Shown one piece after another: positions 27,354-37,552 of a stretch of 64,000 bases of DNA. The number at the start of each line of letters is the position of its first letter. Position 1 is the stretch's first letter. The DNA lies in NCBI RefSeq assembly GCF_014656135.1, contig NZ_BNBV01000007.1:167828-231827 (forward strand), in the 5' to 3' direction. Below the pieces are notes generated by a model. The model did not search any database. It was given only the letters and a program-made list of their open reading frames with translations, and was not told the DNA's origin. Position numbers and translations under genes: made by a program. Origin of the DNA: Streptomyces thermodiastaticus. GTDB lineage: Bacteria; Actinomycetota; Actinomycetes; Streptomycetales; Streptomycetaceae.

Positions 27354-30299
27354 TCAGGCCGCCTGCACCGGGTTGAGCAGCTCCCGCACGGCGGCCGCCT
27401 CCGGAGAGCCGAGAGTCTCGTAGATGTGCAGGGCCTCCTGCCAGCACACCTGGGCCCGGTCGGTCTGACCGATGCGGGACAGCGCCTGCCCGAGCACGGT
27501 GAGCACATTGCCGCGCCGCCACTCGCCGCCGATGCCGCGCAGCACCGTCAGGGCCCGTTCGGCGTTCGCGGCGGCCTGCGCCGGGCGCTGCGCGGCCAGA
27601 TCCACCTCCGCCAGCCGGAACAGCGTCATGCCCTCCCACAGGCGCTGCCGGCTGTCGCGGAAGACGAGCAGCGCCTCGTGGAGACTGCTCGCCGCCGCGT
27701 CGAGCCGGCCGCTCTCGGTGAGTGCCAGCCCCAGGGCGTAGCGTGCGTTCGCGCCCCGCATGGAGTTGCCCATGGCGTCGTAGATGCCGATGCCCTGCTG
27801 GGCGAGGTCCACGGCGCTCTGGAGCCGGCCGGCCGCCAGCCGGATGCGGGACAGGTTGCACAGGGCGCTCGCCTCGCCCGGGCGGTCGCCCAGCTGCCGG
27901 AAGAGCCGGATGGCCTCGCTGAGATGCTCCTCGCCGTCCGCGGTGCGGCCCTGGTAGAGCGCGATGATGCCGCGTGCGTTGCGCGCCCAGCACACCGGCA
28001 GCGGATCCTCCGCCTCCCCGGCGAGCCGGATCACCTGCTCCGCCTCCTCGTCCGCCATCTCGAAGCGGCCGCCGTCGACATGGGCGTGGGCCAGGGTCAT
28101 CAGGGCGCGGGCCGAGATCCGGGCCACGCCCAGCTCGCGTGCCGCGCCGTACAGCGCCGTCGCGGTGGCCTCGTACTCCTTGGAGTTCGCGCCCGACTCG
28201 GACAGGTCCAGGGCTGCCCAGAGCAGGTCGATGGCGGCGCCCAGCCCGGCCGGCCTGCCCGCCTGCCGGCGGGCGGTGGCCAGCAGGCAGTTCGCCTCCG
28301 TGTACAGCCAGTCCCGGGCGCTGGTGCGGGAGGTGAAGCGCAGCCCGGGACAGCGGGTGGGCGTGAGGTGCTCCACCAGCTTGTCCCCGGGCCGCTCGAT
28401 CGCGTACACCCCGGCGGTCGTGGCCAGGTAGAAGTCCAGCAGCCGCGCCATCGCCGCCTCGCACTCGCCCGCCTCCTGCTCGTCGCGCTCGGCGCAGGTA
28501 CGCGCGTAGAGGCGGACCAGGTCGTGGAAGCGGTAGCGGCCCGGAGCGGCGGACTCCAGCAGGGAGATGTCCACCAGGGACTCCAGCAGGTCCTCCGTCT
28601 CCTCCTGCGGCAGGTCGAGGACGGCGGCCGCGGCGGCGAGGGAGATGTCCGGGCCGTCGGCCAGGCCCAGCAGGCGGAACGCGCGGGCCTGGGCCGGCTC
28701 CAGCTGGCCGTAGCCCAGTTCGAAGGTGGCCTTGACGGCGAGGTCGCCCGCTCTCAGTTCGTCCAGCCGCCGGCGTTCGTCGGCGAGCTTGGCCGCCAGC
28801 ACCGACACCGTCCAGGTGCGGCGGGCCGCCAGCCGGGACGCGGCGATGCGGATGGCCAGCGGCAGGAAGCCGCAGGCGGCCACCACGTCCAGTGCGGCCT
28901 CCCGTTCGCTCGCCACCCGCTCCTCGCCGACGATCTTGATGAAGAACGCCAGCGCCTCCTCCGGGCTCATCACGTCCAGGTCCACCAGATGCGCGCCCGC
29001 CAGGCCGGCCATCCGGGTGCGCGAGGTGATGAGAGCGGCGCAGCCCTCCGCGCCGGGCAGCAGCGGCCTGACCTGGGCCGCGTCGCGCGCGTTGTCCAGC
29101 AGCACGAGGATGCGGCGGCCGTCGAGGAGGGACCGGTACAGGGCAGCGCGTTCCTCCAGGGAGTCCGGGACGGCCGAGTCGGCCGTGCCCAGGGCGCGCA
29201 GGAAGGAACCGAGCACCGTCTCCGGCTCGGCCGGAGACGGACCCGCGCCCTGCAGGTCGACGTAGAGCTGGCCGTCGGGGAAGGCGGGGCGCGCCTGGTG
29301 GGCGACGTGGACCGCGAGCGTCGTCTTGCCCACGCCGCCGATGCCCGCCAGCGCCGACACGGCCATCACCCGGCCCTTCGCCGAGGCGAGCACCTCGCTC
29401 AGCTCGCTGACGAACGCCGCCCGGCCCGTGAAGTCCGCCACCGTCGCCGGGAGTTGGGCCGGACGCGCCACCGTGGGAGCCGGCTCGGGCGCGGGCGCCG
29501 CCGGCTCCGCCAGAGCCGGGTCGGTGCGCAGGATACGCTGCTGCAGTTCGCGCAGCTCAGGGCGCGGGTCGACACCGAGCTCGTCGGCCAGCAGCCGGCG
29601 GGTGTCGGCGTACACCGCGAGCGCCTCGGCCTGGCGGCCGCTGCGGTACAGGGCCAGCATCAGCAGCTCCCGCAGGTGCTCCCGCAGCGGGTGGTCCGCC
29701 GTCAGAGCCGTCAGCTCCGAGACCACCTCGGCATGGCAGCCCTGCTCCAGATCCAACTCCAACCGCATCTCCAGAAGTTGCAGCCGCCACTCCTGCAGCC
29801 GGGCACGCTGGGTCTCGGCGTACGGGCCCGGCACCCCGGCGAGGGGCTCGCCGTCCCACACCTCGAGAGCGCGGCGCAGCGCGGCCCGCGCACTGCCGAG
29901 GTCACCGGCCGCGCGGGCCCTCTCCGCGGCGGCGGCCAGAGTCCGCACCGCCGTCAGATCCAGGGCGTCCCCGCCCAGTCCGCGCACCGCGTACCCGCCG
30001 GACTCGCTGACCAGCATCCCGGGGTCGAGCAGCTTGCGCAGCCGGGAGGCGTAGGTGCGCACCGTGGCCAGGGCCTGCGCGGGCGGCTCCTCGCCCCACA
30101 GCGCGTCGATCAGCTCGGCCGCGGTCGCGGTACGGCCCTCGCGCAGCAGCAGCGCGGCCAGCAGGGCCCGCTGCTGAGGCGACCCCGTGGGCAGGGCTTC
30201 CTCACCGCGCCAGGCGCGCACCGGGCCGAGTACGCCGAAGCGCAGCGGCACCGGCTGGTCGGGCACCCGCTGCTCGGGTACTCGTGGGACACCGTCCAT
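27354..30299 (-). CDS. afsR: AfsR, global activator of secondary metabolism (SARP-NB-ARC-TPR)
   Basis: A 981-residue transcriptional activator phosphorylated by AfsK. It has an OmpR-type winged helix (about 18-105, LRFGVLGPVRAW, TVRTYASRLRKLL), a bacterial transcriptional activation domain (about 112-255), an NB-ARC ATPase with P-loop GIGGVGKTT near 320, and a C-terminal TPR array (ANAERALTVLRGIGGEW and similar) with NPVQAA at the end. Length is close to the S. coelicolor protein. ATG 30299 follows GGGAG. It probably drives afsS, which lies downstream on the same strand with the operator listed. Confidence 0.97.
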   Translation of the reverse strand: MDGVPRVPEQRVPDQPVPLRFGVLGPVRAWRGEEALPTGSPQQRALLAALLLREGRTATAAELIDALWGEEPPAQALATVRTYASRLRKLLDPGMLVSESGGYAVRGLGGDALDLTAVRTLAAAAERARAAGDLGSARAALRRALEVWDGEPLAGVPGPYAETQRARLQEWRLQLLEMRLELDLEQGCHAEVVSELTALTADHPLREHLRELLMLALYRSGRQAEALAVYADTRRLLADELGVDPRPELRELQQRILRTDPALAEPAAPAPEPAPTVARPAQLPATVADFTGRAAFVSELSEVLASAKGRVMAVSALAGIGGVGKTTLAVHVAHQARPAFPDGQLYVDLQGAGPSPAEPETVLGSFLRALGTADSAVPDSLEERAALYRSLLDGRRILVLLDNARDAAQVRPLLPGAEGCAALITSRTRMAGLAGAHLVDLDVMSPEEALAFFIKIVGEERVASEREAALDVVAACGFLPLAIRIAASRLAARRTWTVSVLAAKLADERRRLDELRAGDLAVKATFELGYGQLEPAQARAFRLLGLADGPDISLAAAAAVLDLPQEETEDLLESLVDISLLESAAPGRYRFHDLVRLYARTCAERDEQEAGECEAAMARLLDFYLATTAGVYAIERPGDKLVEHLTPTRCPGLRFTSRTSARDWLYTEANCLLATARRQAGRPAGLGAAIDLLWAALDLSESGANSKEYEATATALYGAARELGVARISARALMTLAHAHVDGGRFEMADEEAEQVIRLAGEAEDPLPVCWARNARGIIALYQGRTADGEEHLSEAIRLFRQLGDRPGEASALCNLSRIRLAAGRLQSAVDLAQQGIGIYDAMGNSMRGANARYALGLALTESGRLDAAASSLHEALLVFRDSRQRLWEGMTLFRLAEVDLAAQRPAQAAANAERALTVLRGIGGEWRRGNVLTVLGQALSRIGQTDRAQVCWQEALHIYETLGSPEAAAVRELLNPVQAA

Positions 30300-30583
30300 C
30301 GCTGCTCCCTGGCCCCCCGGTGTTTGCTCACTGCCAACCAGGAGGCCAGTTTGCCTTGTTCATGGCAGTAGCGTCAGCCACGGGCGGGTGAGATCACAGC
30401 TCGTCGCGCCCGGCGTCACATCGCCCCCACAACCTCTCCGCAGCGCCTGTCCGAGCCGGCCGGGAAGGTCGGACGCCGGCGCCGGCGGCCCCGCCCCGCC
30501 TCACGGCCCCGCACCCACCGCGCACCGTCCACCACGTGGTCGCCCCCTGCTGCGCCGCACGGCACCCCTCCTATGCTCGAAGG

Positions 30584-33169
30584 ATGACGACTTCCGCGAC
30601 CTCCGGAACGGGCCCCACCGAGAACTCCCTGCGTCGCGCCCTGAAACGTGCCCGGGACGGCGTCGCGCTGGACGTCGCCGAGGCGGCGGTGCTGCTCCAG
30701 GCTCGCGGCGCCCATCTCGACGACCTCACCGCGTCCGCCGCCCGGGTCAGGGACGCGGGCCTGCGGGCCGCCGGCCGGCCCGGCGTCATCACCTACTCCA
30801 AGAGCGTCTTCATCCCGCTGACCCGGCTGTGCCGGGACAAGTGCCACTACTGCACCTTCGTCACCGTGCCCGGCAAGCTGCGCCGTGCCGGGCACGGGAT
30901 GTTCATGTCGCCGGACGAGGTGCTCGACATCGCCCGCAAGGGCGCCGCGCTCGGCTGCAAGGAAGCCCTGATCACCCTCGGCGACAAGCCGGAGGACCGC
31001 TGGCCCGAGGCCCGCGAGTGGCTGGACGCCCACGGCTACGACGACACCATCGCCTACGTCCGCGCGATCTCCATCCGCATCCTGGAGGAGACCGGGCTGC
31101 TGCCGCACCTCAACCCGGGCGTGCTGAGCTGGACGGACTTCCAGCGTCTCAAGCCCGTCGCGCCCAGCATGGGCATGATGCTGGAGACCACCGCGACCCG
31201 CCTGTGGTCCGAGCCGGGCGGCCCGCATCACGGCTCCCCGGACAAGGAGCCCGCCGTCCGGCTGCGCGTCCTGGAGGACGCCGGCCGCTCCTCCGTCCCG
31301 TTCACCTCCGGGATCCTGATCGGCATCGGCGAGACCTACGAGGAACGCGCCGAGTCCCTGTTCGCGCTGCGGAGGATCGCCCGCGCCTACCACGGCATCC
31401 AGGAGGTGATCGTCCAGAACTTCCGCGCCAAGCCGGACACGGCGATGCGCGGCATGCCCGACGCCGAGCTGGACGACCTGGTCGCCACGGTCGCCGTGGC
31501 CCGCCTCATCCTCGGCCCGAGCGCCTGCATCCAGGCCCCGCCGAACCTGGTGGACGGCGAGTACGAGCGGCTCATCGCGGCCGGCATCGACGACTGGGGC
31601 GGCGTCTCCCCCCTGACCATCGACCACGTCAACCCCGAGCGCCCCTGGCCGCAGATCGACGAGCTGGCCGAGAGGTCCCGCGCCGCCGGTTTCGAGCTGC
31701 GCGAACGGCTGTGCGTGTACCCGGAGTTCGTCACCCGCGGCGAACCCTGGCTGGACCCGCGGCTGCTGCCCCACGTGACCGCCCTGGCCGACCCGGCCAC
31801 CGGCCTGGCCCGTGAGGACGCCACCGTCGAGGGCCGCCCCTGGCAGGAGCCGGAGGAGGTGTTCACCGCCGGCGGCCGCACCGACCTGCACCGCACCATC
31901 GACACCGAGGGCCGCACCACCGACCGCCGCGCCGACTTCGACGAGGTCTACGGCGACTGGGGCGCCCTGCGCGAGGCCGCGGCCGGCGGCATGGCACCGC
32001 AGCGAATCGACACCGACGTCCGGCAGGCGCTGCGCACCGCCGCCGACGACCCCACCCGGCTCACCGACGACGAGGCCCTGGCCCTGCTGCACGCGGACGG
32101 CGCCGCCCTGGACGCCCTGTGCCAGGTGGCCGACGACGTCCGCAAGAGCGCCGTCGGCGACGACGTGACGTACATCGTCACCCGCAACATCAACTTCACC
32201 AACGTCTGCTACACCGGCTGCCGTTTCTGCGCCTTCGCCCAGCGCCGCACCGACGCCGACGCCTACACCCTGTCCCTGGAGCAGATCGCGGACCGGGCCC
32301 AGCAGGCCTGGGACGTGGGCGCGGTGGAGGTGTGCATGCAGGGCGGCATCCACCCGGACCTGCCCGGCACGGCCTACTTCGACATCGCCCGCGCGGTCAA
32401 GGAACGCGTGCCCGGCATGCATGTGCACGCCTTCTCCCCGATGGAGGTCGTCAACGGCGCCACCCGCACCGGCATGTCCATCCGCGAGTGGCTGACCGCC
32501 GCGAAGGAAGCCGGCCTGGACACCATCCCGGGCACGGCCGCGGAGATCCTGGACGACGAGGTCCGCTGGGTCCTCACCAAGGGCAAGCTGCCCGCCTCCA
32601 CCTGGATCGAGGTCATCACCACCGCGCACGAGCTGGGCATCCGCTCGTCCTCGACGATGATGTACGGCCACGTGGACCAGCCCCGCCACTGGCTCGGGCA
32701 CCTGCGCACCCTGGCCCGCATCCAGCAGCGGACCGGCGGCTTCACCGAGTTCGTGACCCTGCCGTTCGTCCACACCAACGCCCCGGTGTACTTGGCGGGC
32801 ATCGCCCGCCCCGGCCCGAGCATGCGCGACAACCGCGCGGTCACGGCCATGGCCCGCCTGCTGCTGCACCCGCACATCCCCAACATCCAGACCAGCTGGG
32901 TGAAGCTGGGCACCGAGGGCGCGGCGGAGATGCTGCGCTCCGGCGCCAACGACCTGGGCGGCACGCTGATGGAGGAGACCATCTCCCGCATGGCGGGCTC
33001 CTCCTACGGCTCGTACAAGTCGATCCAGGACCTCGTCGCGGTCGCCGAGGCGGCCGGCCGCCCTGCCAGGCCCCGCACCACCCTGTACGGCGAGGTCCCT
33101 CAGGAGCGGCAGCGCGCGGCCGCCGCCTCGGACGGCCATCTGCCTCAGCTGCTGCCGGTCCTGGAGTGA
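30584..33169 (+). CDS. fbiC: FO synthase, fused CofG-CofH (bifunctional FbiC)
   Basis: Makes 7,8-didemethyl-8-hydroxy-5-deazariboflavin, the flavin core of coenzyme F420, from tyrosine and a ribityl-uracil. The 861-residue protein fuses two radical-SAM enzymes: CofG with CRDKCHYC (C83, C87, C90) and CofH with CYTGCRFC (C542, C546, C549). Family length. ATG 30584 lies five bases after a TATGCT -10 box, so the transcript is leaderless. Divergent from afsR over a 284-bp promoter region in which no other gene is seen. Confidence 0.96.
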   Translation: MTTSATSGTGPTENSLRRALKRARDGVALDVAEAAVLLQARGAHLDDLTASAARVRDAGLRAAGRPGVITYSKSVFIPLTRLCRDKCHYCTFVTVPGKLRRAGHGMFMSPDEVLDIARKGAALGCKEALITLGDKPEDRWPEAREWLDAHGYDDTIAYVRAISIRILEETGLLPHLNPGVLSWTDFQRLKPVAPSMGMMLETTATRLWSEPGGPHHGSPDKEPAVRLRVLEDAGRSSVPFTSGILIGIGETYEERAESLFALRRIARAYHGIQEVIVQNFRAKPDTAMRGMPDAELDDLVATVAVARLILGPSACIQAPPNLVDGEYERLIAAGIDDWGGVSPLTIDHVNPERPWPQIDELAERSRAAGFELRERLCVYPEFVTRGEPWLDPRLLPHVTALADPATGLAREDATVEGRPWQEPEEVFTAGGRTDLHRTIDTEGRTTDRRADFDEVYGDWGALREAAAGGMAPQRIDTDVRQALRTAADDPTRLTDDEALALLHADGAALDALCQVADDVRKSAVGDDVTYIVTRNINFTNVCYTGCRFCAFAQRRTDADAYTLSLEQIADRAQQAWDVGAVEVCMQGGIHPDLPGTAYFDIARAVKERVPGMHVHAFSPMEVVNGATRTGMSIREWLTAAKEAGLDTIPGTAAEILDDEVRWVLTKGKLPASTWIEVITTAHELGIRSSSTMMYGHVDQPRHWLGHLRTLARIQQRTGGFTEFVTLPFVHTNAPVYLAGIARPGPSMRDNRAVTAMARLLLHPHIPNIQTSWVKLGTEGAAEMLRSGANDLGGTLMEETISRMAGSSYGSYKSIQDLVAVAEAAGRPARPRTTLYGEVPQERQRAAAASDGHLPQLLPVLE

Positions 33170-33300
33170 CCCGGGTGCGCGCGAGGCGGCCGCACACGCC
33201 GCCGGCCCGCGCCGCGCCCGCCCTCCGCCTGACAGACGGCGAGGCGCGTCACAGTACGATGAGCCGACCGTTCCGGGGGCGTCCACAGCTGAGGAGATGC

Positions 33301-33876
33301 GTGCCCGTGCCTGCCCGAATACCTTCGTGGGCCTGGGTCAGCGGCCTGACCGCGGGGGCGGTCGCCGTGCTGGGGGTGCTGGCCGTCCAGGCGAGCCACG
33401 GCCCGCACCCCACGGCCGCGACCGCCCGCCCGAGCAGCTCCGCGTCGGCGAGCGCGCACCCGTCCCCCAGCCCGAGCCCCACCCCGGCCCCGCCGGTGAT
33501 CCCGGACGGCTCGGGCACGGGCCGCCGCATCGTCTACTCCCTCGGCCAGAAGCGCGTGTGGATCGTGGACGAGCGCGGCATGCCGGCGCGCACCTTCCCC
33601 GTCTGGCCGGGCACGGTCAGCCCGGACCCGGGCAGCTACGCGATCTCCCAGCGGGTGCCCTCCACCAAGGGCTCCGACGGCGTGCAGATCGAGCACATCA
33701 TGTACTTCGCCGGCAAGTCGGGTGTGTTCATCGCGTTCTCCAACGCCGTCGACGGCTCCTCGCCCCCGCCGGTCGGCCCCGGCATCAAGACGGGCGGTAT
33801 CCGCACCGGCAAGGAGGACGGCGACGCGCTGTGGGCGTTCGCGACCGTCAAGACCCGGGTGGTGGTGGTTCCCTGA
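33301..33876 (+). CDS. membrane-anchored hypothetical protein
   Basis: A 191-residue protein with one N-terminal TM helix (WAWVSGLTAGAVAVLGVLAVQ), a Ser/Pro/Ala linker (SPSPSPTPAPP) and an extracytoplasmic domain with IVYSLGQKRVWIVDERGMPARTF and VQIEHIMYFAGKSGVFIAFS. The domain reminds me of L,D-transpeptidase-associated or YkuD-like folds, but no catalytic Cys is present, so it should be called unknown. GAGGAG precedes GTG 33301 by four bases; GTG 33307 is equally possible. Confidence 0.75.
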   Translation: MPVPARIPSWAWVSGLTAGAVAVLGVLAVQASHGPHPTAATARPSSSASASAHPSPSPSPTPAPPVIPDGSGTGRRIVYSLGQKRVWIVDERGMPARTFPVWPGTVSPDPGSYAISQRVPSTKGSDGVQIEHIMYFAGKSGVFIAFSNAVDGSSPPPVGPGIKTGGIRTGKEDGDALWAFATVKTRVVVVP

Positions 33877-34024
33877 CCTCCGGCTCGCGCGCCTGATCCG
33901 GGCGCGCGGGACCGCAGCCCACGGCCGCCGCGCCCGGCCTTTCCGCCAAGCCCTGACGGACGGTTCCTGTTCGATTACAGTGCTCCGCGTCACACGTGCG
34001 GACGGTGCCGTGAGGGAGGTCTGG

Positions 34025-35140
34025 GTGGGCAGGACATCCGGCGCCGTCTGGGGGCGTACCGAGCAGCAGGACTTCCGCAGCCGGGTGCGCGGCACGCTGC
34101 TCGGGGTGGCCCTGGGCGACGCGCTCGGGGCACCGGTGAACGGGCTGGACCTGGACGCGATCAGGGCGGCGCACGGGCCCGAGGGCGTCGTGGACCTGGT
34201 GCCCGCCCACGGGCGGCGCGGCGCGGTCACCCACTTGACCCAGCTGACGCTGTTCTCCGTGGACGGGCTGATCCGGGCGCAGGTGCGGCGCGACACCGGG
34301 GCCTGGCATCCGCCGACGGACCTGCACCGCGCGTACCGGCGGTGGGCGGCGACCCAGCGGGACTGGGGGCCGGACGAGCGCCGCGAGGACGACGGGTGGC
34401 TGGCCCGCGAGGAGTGGCTGTACGCGCGGCGGGACGCGACCCGGGCGCTGCTGGTCGGGTTCGGTGACGACATCATGGGCACGCCCCAGGCGCCGAAGAA
34501 CCCGGGGGAGTGCGGGCCGGAGGCCGCCGTGCGGTCGGCGCCGTTCGGGCTGCTGGTCGGCTGGGATCCGCATCTGGTGGTCCAGCTCGCGGTGGAGTGC
34601 GCGGCGCAGACCCACGGGCATCCGGTGGCGTGTCTGGCCGCGGGCGCGTACGCCGCGGTGGTGCACGCGCTGGCCCGCGGGGACAGCCTGGACGGCGCCG
34701 TGCAGAGGACGCTGGCGCTGCTGGCGCAGCGCCCCGGGCACGAACCGGTCTCCGGCGCGCTGCAGCACGCGCTGGGCGCGGTGCGGCAGGGCATGCCGAC
34801 CCCGGCCCGGGTGGAGGAGCTGGCCGGCCAGGGCAGCGCGGAGGGCGTGCTGGCCGTGGCCGTGTACTGCGCGTATGTCGGGGAGGACGTCCGGCACGGG
34901 CTGTGCCTGGCGGTGAACCAGTCCGGCCCCTCGGGCGCGGCCGGTGCGCTCACCGGCGGTCTGCTCGGTGCCCTGCACGGCGAGACGGCCCTCCCGCCGG
35001 CCTGGCTGGCCGAGCTGGAGGGCCGTCCCACGGTGCTGGCGCTGGCGGACGACTTCGCGATGGAGATGACCCAGGGGCCCGCGCTGCACGGTCCCGCCGG
35101 ATCGTCCCCGGGCTGGCTGGCCCGCTACCCGCGGGCCTGA
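34025..35140 (+). CDS. ADP-ribosylglycohydrolase family protein
   Basis: A 371-residue ADP-ribosylation/Crystallin J1-type hydrolase, which would remove ADP-ribose from proteins or small molecules. RGTLLGVALGDALGAPVNGL is the N-terminal signature and FGLLVGWDP, QTHGHPVACLAAGAYAAVVHAL and NQSGPSGAAGALTGGLLGALHG are the metal-binding and substrate regions; the family Asp pair is not fully evident (VNQSGPSG in place of HTGDSDS), so activity may be altered. Start GTG 34025 after AGGGAGG. It ends 15 bp from the convergent symporter gene. Confidence 0.85.
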   Translation: MGRTSGAVWGRTEQQDFRSRVRGTLLGVALGDALGAPVNGLDLDAIRAAHGPEGVVDLVPAHGRRGAVTHLTQLTLFSVDGLIRAQVRRDTGAWHPPTDLHRAYRRWAATQRDWGPDERREDDGWLAREEWLYARRDATRALLVGFGDDIMGTPQAPKNPGECGPEAAVRSAPFGLLVGWDPHLVVQLAVECAAQTHGHPVACLAAGAYAAVVHALARGDSLDGAVQRTLALLAQRPGHEPVSGALQHALGAVRQGMPTPARVEELAGQGSAEGVLAVAVYCAYVGEDVRHGLCLAVNQSGPSGAAGALTGGLLGALHGETALPPAWLAELEGRPTVLALADDFAMEMTQGPALHGPAGSSPGWLARYPRA

Positions 35141-35154
35141 CCGGGCGGGACCGT

Positions 35155-36726
35155 CTACGGCTGCCGGCCCGCCACGCCGTCCTCGGCGCCCGCCGGTGCG
35201 GGGACCGCGGCCGCGGCGGGCCGGTCGCCGTCGTCGTCCGTGTTGACCTTCTCGATGATCTCCAGCCGTTCGGGGGTGTCCTCGGGCTTGAGGTAGCCGA
35301 CGGCGATGAACAGCACCAGGGACACCGCGAGCGGCACGGACACCTGGTACTGCAGGGCGACTCCGCCGACGGCCGCGTCGATCGGGTAGTTCACCAGGTA
35401 GAAGGCGATCAGACCGGCGGCCCAGCTGATGAGCGCGGCCGTCGGGCCGGAGCGGCGGAAGGGCCGCAGCAGGCCGAGCATCATCGGGATGGCGATCGGG
35501 CCCATCAGACCGGCCACCCACTTGATGACGACGGTGATGATGTCCTTGAACGTGGGGGAGTTGACCTGGGTGGCCACCGCCATGGACAGACCGAGGAAGA
35601 CGACGGTGGTGACGCGGGCCGCGATCAGGCCGCTGCGCGCACCCCAGGTGCGGGCCCGCTGCGACAGCACGGGCGCCACGTCCCGGGTGAAGACGGCGGC
35701 GATGGCGTTGGCGTCGGAGGAGCACATGGCCATCGTGTGCGAGAAGAAGCCGACGATGACCAGGCCCAGCAGGCCGTGCGGCAGGAGCTGTTCGGTCATC
35801 AGGCCGTAGGAGTCGGAGCCGTCCGGCTTCTGGGCGTGCACCAGCAGCGGCGACATCCACATCGGGTAGAACAGCACGACCGGCCACACCAGCCACAGCA
35901 CGGACGACAGCCAGGCGGACCGTTCGGCCTGCCGGGCGCTGCCCGTCGCCATGTAGCGCTGGGCCTGGTTGAGCATGCCGCCGTTGTACTCGAACAGCTT
36001 GATGAACAGGAACGCCAGCAGGAACACCGTGCCGTAGGGGCCGACCAGGGGCTTGGCATGGCCGTGCAGGGCCGGCTCGTCCCAGGCGCCGAGGAAGCCG
36101 ATGCCCTTGTCGTTCAGCCTCAGCACCACCGCGACGAACATGGACAGGCCGGCGAGCAACTGGATCGCGAACTGGCCGAGTTCGGTCAGCGCGTCCGCCC
36201 ACAGGCCGCCGATCGTGCAGTAGACGGCGGTGATCACACCGGTGATGAGGATGCCCTGGTTGAGGGTGACGCCGGTGAAGACGGACAGCAGCGTCGCGAT
36301 CGCCGCCCACTTGGCGCCCACGTCCACGATCTTCAGCAGCATGCCGGACCAGGCCAGCGCCTGCTGGGTGGGGACGTTGTAGCGGTTCTTCAGGTACTCC
36401 AGCGGCGAGGCGACGTGCAGCCGGGAGCGCATGCGGTTGATGCGGGGCGCGAACAGCCTGGCGCCGATGGCGATGCCGAGCGCGATCGGGAACGACCAGG
36501 TGACGAACGAGGTGACGCCGTAGGTGTAGGCGATGCCCGCGTACCCGGTGAACATCACCGCGCTGTAGCCGGACATGTGGTGCGAGATGCCGGACAGCCA
36601 CCAGGGCATCTTGCCGCCCGCGGTGAAGAAGTCGCTGACGTTGTCCACGCGCTTGTGCGACCAGATCCCGATCGCGACCATCACGCCGAAGTAGCCGATC
36701 AGCACGGCCCAGTCGAGACCGTTCAT
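35155..36726 (-). CDS. sodium:solute symporter (SSS family)
   Basis: A 523-residue sodium-coupled symporter with about 13 membrane segments, LeuT fold. Features: an N-terminal WAVLIGYFGVMVAIGIW helix, a cytoplasmic HKRVDNVSDFFTAGGKMPWW (family signature), GGMLNQAQRYMATGSARQAERSAW and FSHTMAMCSSDANAIAA. The best functional guess is a sugar or vitamin-like substrate; no specific substrate is readable. GGAAGGGGG precedes ATG 36726. The C-terminal tail is a charged cytoplasmic segment. Confidence 0.92.
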   Translation of the reverse strand: MNGLDWAVLIGYFGVMVAIGIWSHKRVDNVSDFFTAGGKMPWWLSGISHHMSGYSAVMFTGYAGIAYTYGVTSFVTWSFPIALGIAIGARLFAPRINRMRSRLHVASPLEYLKNRYNVPTQQALAWSGMLLKIVDVGAKWAAIATLLSVFTGVTLNQGILITGVITAVYCTIGGLWADALTELGQFAIQLLAGLSMFVAVVLRLNDKGIGFLGAWDEPALHGHAKPLVGPYGTVFLLAFLFIKLFEYNGGMLNQAQRYMATGSARQAERSAWLSSVLWLVWPVVLFYPMWMSPLLVHAQKPDGSDSYGLMTEQLLPHGLLGLVIVGFFSHTMAMCSSDANAIAAVFTRDVAPVLSQRARTWGARSGLIAARVTTVVFLGLSMAVATQVNSPTFKDIITVVIKWVAGLMGPIAIPMMLGLLRPFRRSGPTAALISWAAGLIAFYLVNYPIDAAVGGVALQYQVSVPLAVSLVLFIAVGYLKPEDTPERLEIIEKVNTDDDGDRPAAAAVPAPAGAEDGVAGRQP

Positions 36727-36967
36727 GTGCCCCCTTCCAGGGTCCGCCTTGTGAACTCCGCTCAGCTGGTTGGCACTTCGCATGAGCGGGGTAGGGGCGA
36801 GGCAGGCCGCGAAGTGCCCGCTCATCGTGGGTGCGTGCGCATGGGCACGACAAGCGAGCAGCAGGTCAAGAGCAGGTAAAATTGTTCCTCTGCCTGACTC
36901 TCATTCATGGTCATGAACGACCGGGAGGGGGTGGCGGGACAGGTCCCGAGCCCGCTGCGGGCATGAG

Positions 36968-37012
36968 AAGAGCCCCCTCGGCAAGGACGGCGGACTGGTC
37001 GAGAGGGCTCTT
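36968..37012 (-). terminator. terminator after the DUF397 gene
   Basis: AAGAGCCCCCTCG (36968-36980) pairs with CGAGAGGGCTCTT (37000-37012), one mismatch, 19-nt loop. It sits about 100 bp after the DUF397 stop. The rest of the 389-bp stretch between 36727 and 37115 shows no gene. Confidence 0.75.
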
Positions 37013-37115
37013 GAGGCGGCGCCGGCGGTGCCGGAACGCCTGTCGCTCCGATTCGGTTGTGCCGGCGAGAGATGCCGGCCGGGACGCGGCAGGGGGATCG
37101 CGACGATCCTCCCGG

Positions 37116-37307
37116 TCACGCCCTGATCGACGCCACGAAGGAATTCCAGGCCTCGGCCGGGAAGGTCAGCACCGGACCCTGCGGGACCTTCGAGTCCCGG
37201 ACCGCCATGGCGGCGACGACCGGTGACTTGACCTCGACGCACGCGCCGTTGCCCGTGGAATACGAGGACTTGGTCCACGTCTGGGTGGCGCCCTGACGAA
37301 TTGCCAT
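37116..37307 (-). CDS. DUF397 protein, partner of the XRE regulator
   Basis: A 63-residue protein that matches DUF397: WTKSSYSTGNGACVEVK, VAVRDSK-type (MAVRDSKVPQGPVLTF) and AWNSFVASI. DUF397 proteins occur beside XRE/DUF5753 regulators as in S. coelicolor SCO4441/SCO4442, where the pair controls antibiotic production; this position and orientation fit. It lies about 245 bp downstream of the XRE gene on the same strand. The start ATG 37307 is the first available. Confidence 0.92.
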   Translation of the reverse strand: MAIRQGATQTWTKSSYSTGNGACVEVKSPVVAAMAVRDSKVPQGPVLTFPAEAWNSFVASIRA

Positions 37308-37552
37308 TTCTGCTCCGGAATGCAGTGGAGTGGTTGAGTCGCTGTCACCGCACGACGTGTTCGCCGTGAACCCACTGCGCGGTTTCGGGAACCCCGCGCG
37401 CGGCGTGCACCACCGTCGTGCACGGTGGCGTGATCGACGCTACCCGCCACTTCCCGGCTCGTGCCGGATCGTTCACTCGACCGGATGGCATATTTCCAGG
37501 TGGCTTCCGAGAAAGCGGAAGGAGGTGTACCGTACGCCTTTCTGCGCCCTTC

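Noticed and set aside
27426..30371. 981-codon frame on the plus strand, antisense to afsR
   Set aside because: Gln/Arg/Gly-rich, no domain; the opposite strand encodes AfsR with all domains intact. High GC keeps antisense frames open.
30416..33286. 956-codon frame antisense to fbiC
   Set aside because: Low-complexity Val/Gly/Arg-rich; shadow of fbiC.
33848..36853. 1001-codon minus-strand frame across the ADP-ribosylglycohydrolase and symporter
   Set aside because: Composition of Arg/Pro/Ala shadow; the real genes fill both parts.
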